Program-made: the position numbers and the translations under genes
Assembly: GCA_001412335.1 (NCBI GenBank)
Contig: LKUF01000414.1
Coordinates: forward strand, 1-33,849
DNA: 33,849 nt
Source: Methanolinea sp. SDB
GTDB taxonomy: Archaea; Halobacteriota; Methanomicrobia; Methanomicrobiales; Methanospirillaceae
Direction: 5' to 3'
Part shown: positions 30,956 to 33,849 of the stretch, one piece after another
How positions within the stretch are numbered: position 1 is the stretch's first letter
Layout: each line of letters opens with the position of its first letter
The notes under the pieces: generated by a model
Databases searched by the model: none
What the model saw: the letters and a program-made list of their open reading frames with translations, nothing else
Told to the model about the DNA's origin: nothing

Positions 30956-31651
30956 ATGCACATAATGGAAGGATTTCTTCCCAGCCCCTGGTGGCAGATA
31001 TGGTTCATCGTCGCCATTCCGTTCCTGGTTCTGGGTTTATACCAGTTAAAAAAGCTCTTCGCCGAGAAGAGAGAGACGATCCCGCTGCTTGCCGTGGCCG
31101 GGGCGTTCGTGTTTGTATTGTCCTCGCTGAAGCTTCCGTCAGTGACCGGGAGCTGTTCCCATCCGACAGGGACAGGATTGTCGGCGATATTGTTCGGACC
31201 CTTCATCACATCGATCCTCGCCCTGATCGTCCTCATCTACCAGGCCATCTTCCTTGCTCATGGCGGCCTGACAACGCTTGGGGCCAATGTCTTTTCCATG
31301 GGAATCGCGGGCCCGGTCGTGGCCTATGCCTTATACATGGCCGGAAAGAAGGCGTCCCTGAATACCTTCGTAAATGTCTTCATCGCGGCTACGGTTGCTG
31401 ACCTCTTCACCTATGTCGTCACCGCAGGCCAGCTGGCCCTTGCATTCCCAGCCGCAGAGGGAGGGGTCATGGCATCATTCACCGCATTCCTCGCTATATT
31501 CGCCATCACCCAGGTTCCGCTCGCAATAATCGAGGGAGTCATCATCGCGCTGGTCTTCAAGTATATCATCGATGTCCGGCCCGATATCCTTGTGAAGCTG
31601 AACGTGCTCACCCAGAATACCGTGAACCGGATCAGGGAGGCTGCAGCATGA
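30956..31651 (+). CDS. cbiM: Cobalt/nickel ECF transporter S component
   Basis: A 231-residue membrane protein. The N-terminus MHIMEGFLP is the metal-binding signature of CbiM/NikM, in which Met1, His2 and a further His coordinate the ion. SSLKLPSVTGSCSHPTGTGL (about 55-74) carries the conserved loop with the other ligand, and LAHGGLTTLGANVFSMGI is the next conserved block. Cobalt is the usual call, but nickel cannot be excluded by sequence. The start is ATG 30956 behind a perfect AGGTGATC. The stop overlaps cbiN. Confidence 0.95.
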   Translation: MHIMEGFLPSPWWQIWFIVAIPFLVLGLYQLKKLFAEKRETIPLLAVAGAFVFVLSSLKLPSVTGSCSHPTGTGLSAILFGPFITSILALIVLIYQAIFLAHGGLTTLGANVFSMGIAGPVVAYALYMAGKKASLNTFVNVFIAATVADLFTYVVTAGQLALAFPAAEGGVMASFTAFLAIFAITQVPLAIIEGVIIALVFKYIIDVRPDILVKLNVLTQNTVNRIREAAA

Positions 31652-31947
31652 AATACAAGGCAGAGATTATCGCAGGCATTGTCATCCTGGCTTTCGCAAT
31701 CATTTTTCTCGTCACCAATGCCTCGATCCAGCAGAACCTTGCCGAAGGCGAGGAGGCATGGGGAGGAGCCGATGGACAGGCTGCCGACATCATAGAATCG
31801 GGAGGGTATGAACCCTGGTTCTCTCCCGTGTGGGAACCTCCGAGCGGGGAGATCGAGAGCCTCTTCTTCTCTCTCCAGGCAGCCATCGGTGCCCTGATCA
31901 TAGGCTATTTCTTCGGCTATTACCGCTCCAGGCAGGCAGCCACTTAA
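31648..31947 (+). CDS. cbiN: Cobalt transporter accessory protein CbiN
   Basis: A 99-residue protein with one membrane helix near each end and a polar external loop containing EAWGGADGQAADII and PWFSPVWEPPSGEIESL, as in CbiN. CbiN loads the metal into CbiM. ATG 31648 overlaps the cbiM stop (ATGA). The presence of CbiN rather than NikN/NikL favours a cobalt system. Confidence 0.92.
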   Translation: MKYKAEIIAGIVILAFAIIFLVTNASIQQNLAEGEEAWGGADGQAADIIESGGYEPWFSPVWEPPSGEIESLFFSLQAAIGALIIGYFFGYYRSRQAAT

Positions 31948-31957
31948 TTCTCTTTTT

Positions 31958-32746
31958 ATGATTGACGAGCATCTCCTAGACGATCTCGCCCTGCAAAACG
32001 GGCTTTTGGAGGTAGATGCACGGCTGAAACTTGCTGTCGGTATTGGCGCCATTCTCATCGGGGTGTTTTCGCCATCCCCAATAGCGCCACTGGCGATTGC
32101 CGCGAGCATGGCAGTACTGACGATCGGTTTTGCCAGGATACCCGCAAGAATCTATGCAGCGCTCCTGGCGATCCCCGTATCCTTCGTTTTCATGAGTATC
32201 ATCGTCATCCTTTTCATGACCGGAGGAGGTGAGCCGCTGTGGGATATACCCATACTGGGCCACACGTTTTCACTGACGACAGATTCCGCAAATCTCGCGG
32301 TACTCCTGCTGTCCAGGACACTCGGGGGAATGTGTTCACTCTTCTTCATCGCGCTAACGACTCCGATGGTGGACATATTCTCTGTCATGAACAGGTTACG
32401 GCTTCCCGATGAGTTCATCGACCTCTCCATGCTCATCTATCGAAACATCTTCGTCCTGATCGGCGAATCGATTGCAATCCACAATGCCCAGGTGATGCGA
32501 AACGGGTATTCGACGTTCAGGAGATCTATCGATGCATTCGCAATGCTTGCAGGGATGCTCTTTGTCAGGGCCTGGGAGAAGGGCGAGGAGATGCTGGTGG
32601 CAATGGATGCCCGGTGCTATGACGGGAAGTTCCAGATGATCGAGGAGGAGAGACGGATCTCTGCCACCGGTATCGCAACCGCCACGGGATACCTGTGTGC
32701 ATGCGCCGGACTGGCAGTAATATTTCGGAGTTTTAGCCTTTTTTGA
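31958..32746 (+). CDS. cbiQ: ECF transporter T component CbiQ
   Basis: A 262-residue protein with about five helices that links CbiM to the ATPase. The coupling region toward the C-terminus has the Arg-containing helix blocks MNRLRLPDEFIDL and AMDARCYDG, the latter corresponding to the family's ARG/ARCYxG ATPase-binding motif. It starts at ATG 31958, ten bases after cbiN, without a clear Shine-Dalgarno, so it may depend on translation of cbiN. cbiO follows 13 bases on. Confidence 0.94.
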   Translation: MIDEHLLDDLALQNGLLEVDARLKLAVGIGAILIGVFSPSPIAPLAIAASMAVLTIGFARIPARIYAALLAIPVSFVFMSIIVILFMTGGGEPLWDIPILGHTFSLTTDSANLAVLLLSRTLGGMCSLFFIALTTPMVDIFSVMNRLRLPDEFIDLSMLIYRNIFVLIGESIAIHNAQVMRNGYSTFRRSIDAFAMLAGMLFVRAWEKGEEMLVAMDARCYDGKFQMIEEERRISATGIATATGYLCACAGLAVIFRSFSLF

Positions 32747-32758
32747 GGGTTTTCACAG

Positions 32759-33849
32759 ATGAATAATGCAATAGATCTCGAAGATGTCGTCTTTTCATAT
32801 CCCCAGGGCACTCCCTCGCTCCGGGGGATCAGCTTCTCGATTGAACGGGGAAGGAAGGTTGCACTGGTCGGCCCGAACGGTGCAGGAAAGACCACACTGC
32901 TGTTGATGTGCAACGGAATCTTAAAACCGGATTCCGGGAGGGTACTGGTGAATGGAGAGGCCCTGTCATACACGAAACAGGGGCTTTTGGATGTCAGGAG
33001 AAGAGTCGGCTTCGTCTTCCAGAACTCTGACAACCAGATCTTTGCCCCGACAGTCTTTGCGGATGTAGCATTTGGCCCGCTCAACCTCGGCATGTTGAAA
33101 GAAGAGATACGTGCAGTGGTTGACGGAGCCCTCTTCTCTGTCGGCATGAAAGGATACGAGAGAAGGCCTCCACACCACCTGAGCGGCGGTGAGAAGAAGA
33201 GGGTGGCCATTGCGGGGGTCCTTGCCATGGAGCCCGACATACTCATATTTGACGAGCCGACAAGCTCCCTTGACCCGGCAAGCGCCGCAGAGATCGTGGA
33301 TCTGTTGGACGAGCTCAATGCGATGGAAAAGACCATCATCATCTCAACACATGACGTGATGCTCGCATTTGAATGGGCGGACGAAGTACTGCTCATGTCA
33401 GACGGGCGCATTCTTCATCATGGACCTCCAAAGGAAGTCTTCACCGACCAGGATCTCATCAGACAGTCGAGACTGACTGTACCGCCCGTCCTGGAGATCT
33501 TTTGCGAGCTGAAGGCACGGAGGATTCTTTCGGGAAATCCTCCGTCCGGGGTTCTCGAGCTTACGCACGGTATTCAGCAGGCCGCAGGCATGCCCGGAAA
33601 TACCCGTCCGGGAACGATATTTGTTGCGGATGCGGAACAGGTCAGCGGAGCGGAGATCGGGGATTGGATCTCCGTTCATCCCGGAACACGGGTAGGGGCA
33701 ATGGGAACCTCTGCCAAGCGCCTGGCAGAAGAAGAGAATATTCCACTCGATTTTACCTACGGTGTCATCGACAAGTGCCTCCTGAAGGTGGTCCTTGGGC
33801 AGGATACCCTGATCATATCCTCGGGAGGGATGATCAGGCGTGTATATGA
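32759..33849 (+). CDS. cbiO: Cobalt/nickel ECF ATPase CbiO with C-terminal extension, 3' end cut by the window
   Basis: The ABC ATPase that powers the transporter. From ATG 32759 (after GAGGG) I translated 363 codons without a stop; the last codon is incomplete at the window edge. Walker A is GPNGAGKTT (38-46), Q-loop QNSDNQ (88-93), signature LSGGEKKR (141-148), Walker B ILIFDEP (161-167), and the switch histidine is in STHD (196-199). The core should end near residue 275. A further 85 or more residues follow, with VADAEQVSGAEIGDWISVHP, GAMGTSAKRLAEE, DFTYGVIDKC and LIISSGGMIRR. I cannot name this domain. The TGA at 33847 is in another frame. Confidence 0.94.
   Translation, partial: MNNAIDLEDVVFSYPQGTPSLRGISFSIERGRKVALVGPNGAGKTTLLLMCNGILKPDSGRVLVNGEALSYTKQGLLDVRRRVGFVFQNSDNQIFAPTVFADVAFGPLNLGMLKEEIRAVVDGALFSVGMKGYERRPPHHLSGGEKKRVAIAGVLAMEPDILIFDEPTSSLDPASAAEIVDLLDELNAMEKTIIISTHDVMLAFEWADEVLLMSDGRILHHGPPKEVFTDQDLIRQSRLTVPPVLEIFCELKARRILSGNPPSGVLELTHGIQQAAGMPGNTRPGTIFVADAEQVSGAEIGDWISVHPGTRVGAMGTSAKRLAEEENIPLDFTYGVIDKCLLKVVLGQDTLIISSGGMIRRVY

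Noticed and set aside
33373..33849. An open frame ending with TGA at the window edge
   Set aside because: It is out of register with cbiO, whose motifs continue in the other frame to the edge. The TGA is not the cbiO stop.
1..33849. CRISPR arrays, tRNA or rRNA genes, insertion sequences
   Set aside because: No regularly spaced repeats, no cloverleaf or rRNA-like stretch, and no transposase frame or terminal repeats were seen by eye.

Overview
The window looks like chromosome from a euryarchaeal methanogen, most likely class Methanomicrobia and probably order Methanomicrobiales. Reasons: genes are preceded by AT-rich archaeal TATA boxes, often 10-30 nt before the start; there is a TrpB2-type second tryptophan synthase beta chain; a compact trpEGDCFBA operon and an argC-CBS-argJ-argB operon with ATGA overlaps; a COG3199 NAD-kinase-like gene; and a CbiMNQO metal importer whose ATPase carries a C-terminal extension. 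The genus cannot be fixed by eye. No rRNA, tRNA, CRISPR array or insertion sequence was seen.

Layout. 1-980: two small leftward HEAT-like genes, probably tandem paralogs. 980-5274, rightward: a YfcE/MJ0936-type phosphoesterase, a DASS/SLC13 anion transporter, and a two-gene signalling unit (metallo-beta-lactamase domain fused to a long helical/ATPase-like tail, then a STAS anti-sigma-antagonist-like protein). 5383-15241, rightward: trpB2, a COG3199 kinase-like gene, a SAM methyltransferase, then the full tryptophan operon trpE-G-D-C-F-B-A, closed by a hairpin plus T-run terminator. 15301-16506, leftward: a VOC-fold protein and a SagB-type nitroreductase. 16574-18031, rightward: a nucleoside-recognition (gate) membrane protein followed by the C-terminal remnant of a PLP aminotransferase. 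18037-24595, leftward: an XRE regulator, a YhfC-type intramembrane protease, a family-6 hypoxanthine-DNA glycosylase overlapping a creatininase/ArfB-like hydrolase, a TMEM175-type channel, an OFA-family MFS transporter and acetyl-CoA synthetase. 25082-28588, rightward: argC, a CBS-pair protein, argJ and argB, with a strong terminator. 28673-30847: a thioredoxin-CcdA fusion, a leftward chorismate mutase and an M50 peptidase. 30956 to the end: cbiM-cbiN-cbiQ-cbiO, with cbiO running off the edge.

How it works together. The largest block makes tryptophan from chorismate. TrpY-like TGTACA/AGTACAT boxes sit at both the trpB2 and trpE promoters, suggesting one regulator. The trp operon also holds the two most unusual coding signals: trpF appears to start at ATT behind a perfect Shine-Dalgarno, and the conserved trpE N-terminus lies upstream of any usable start codon in its frame. 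The arg block makes ornithine by the acetyl cycle. AcsA with its adjacent OFA transporter suggests acetate assimilation. CbiMNQO imports cobalt or nickel and has a tandem AT-rich operator.

Limits: family calls rest on motifs read by eye. Exact starts, substrates and regulators are inference where stated.
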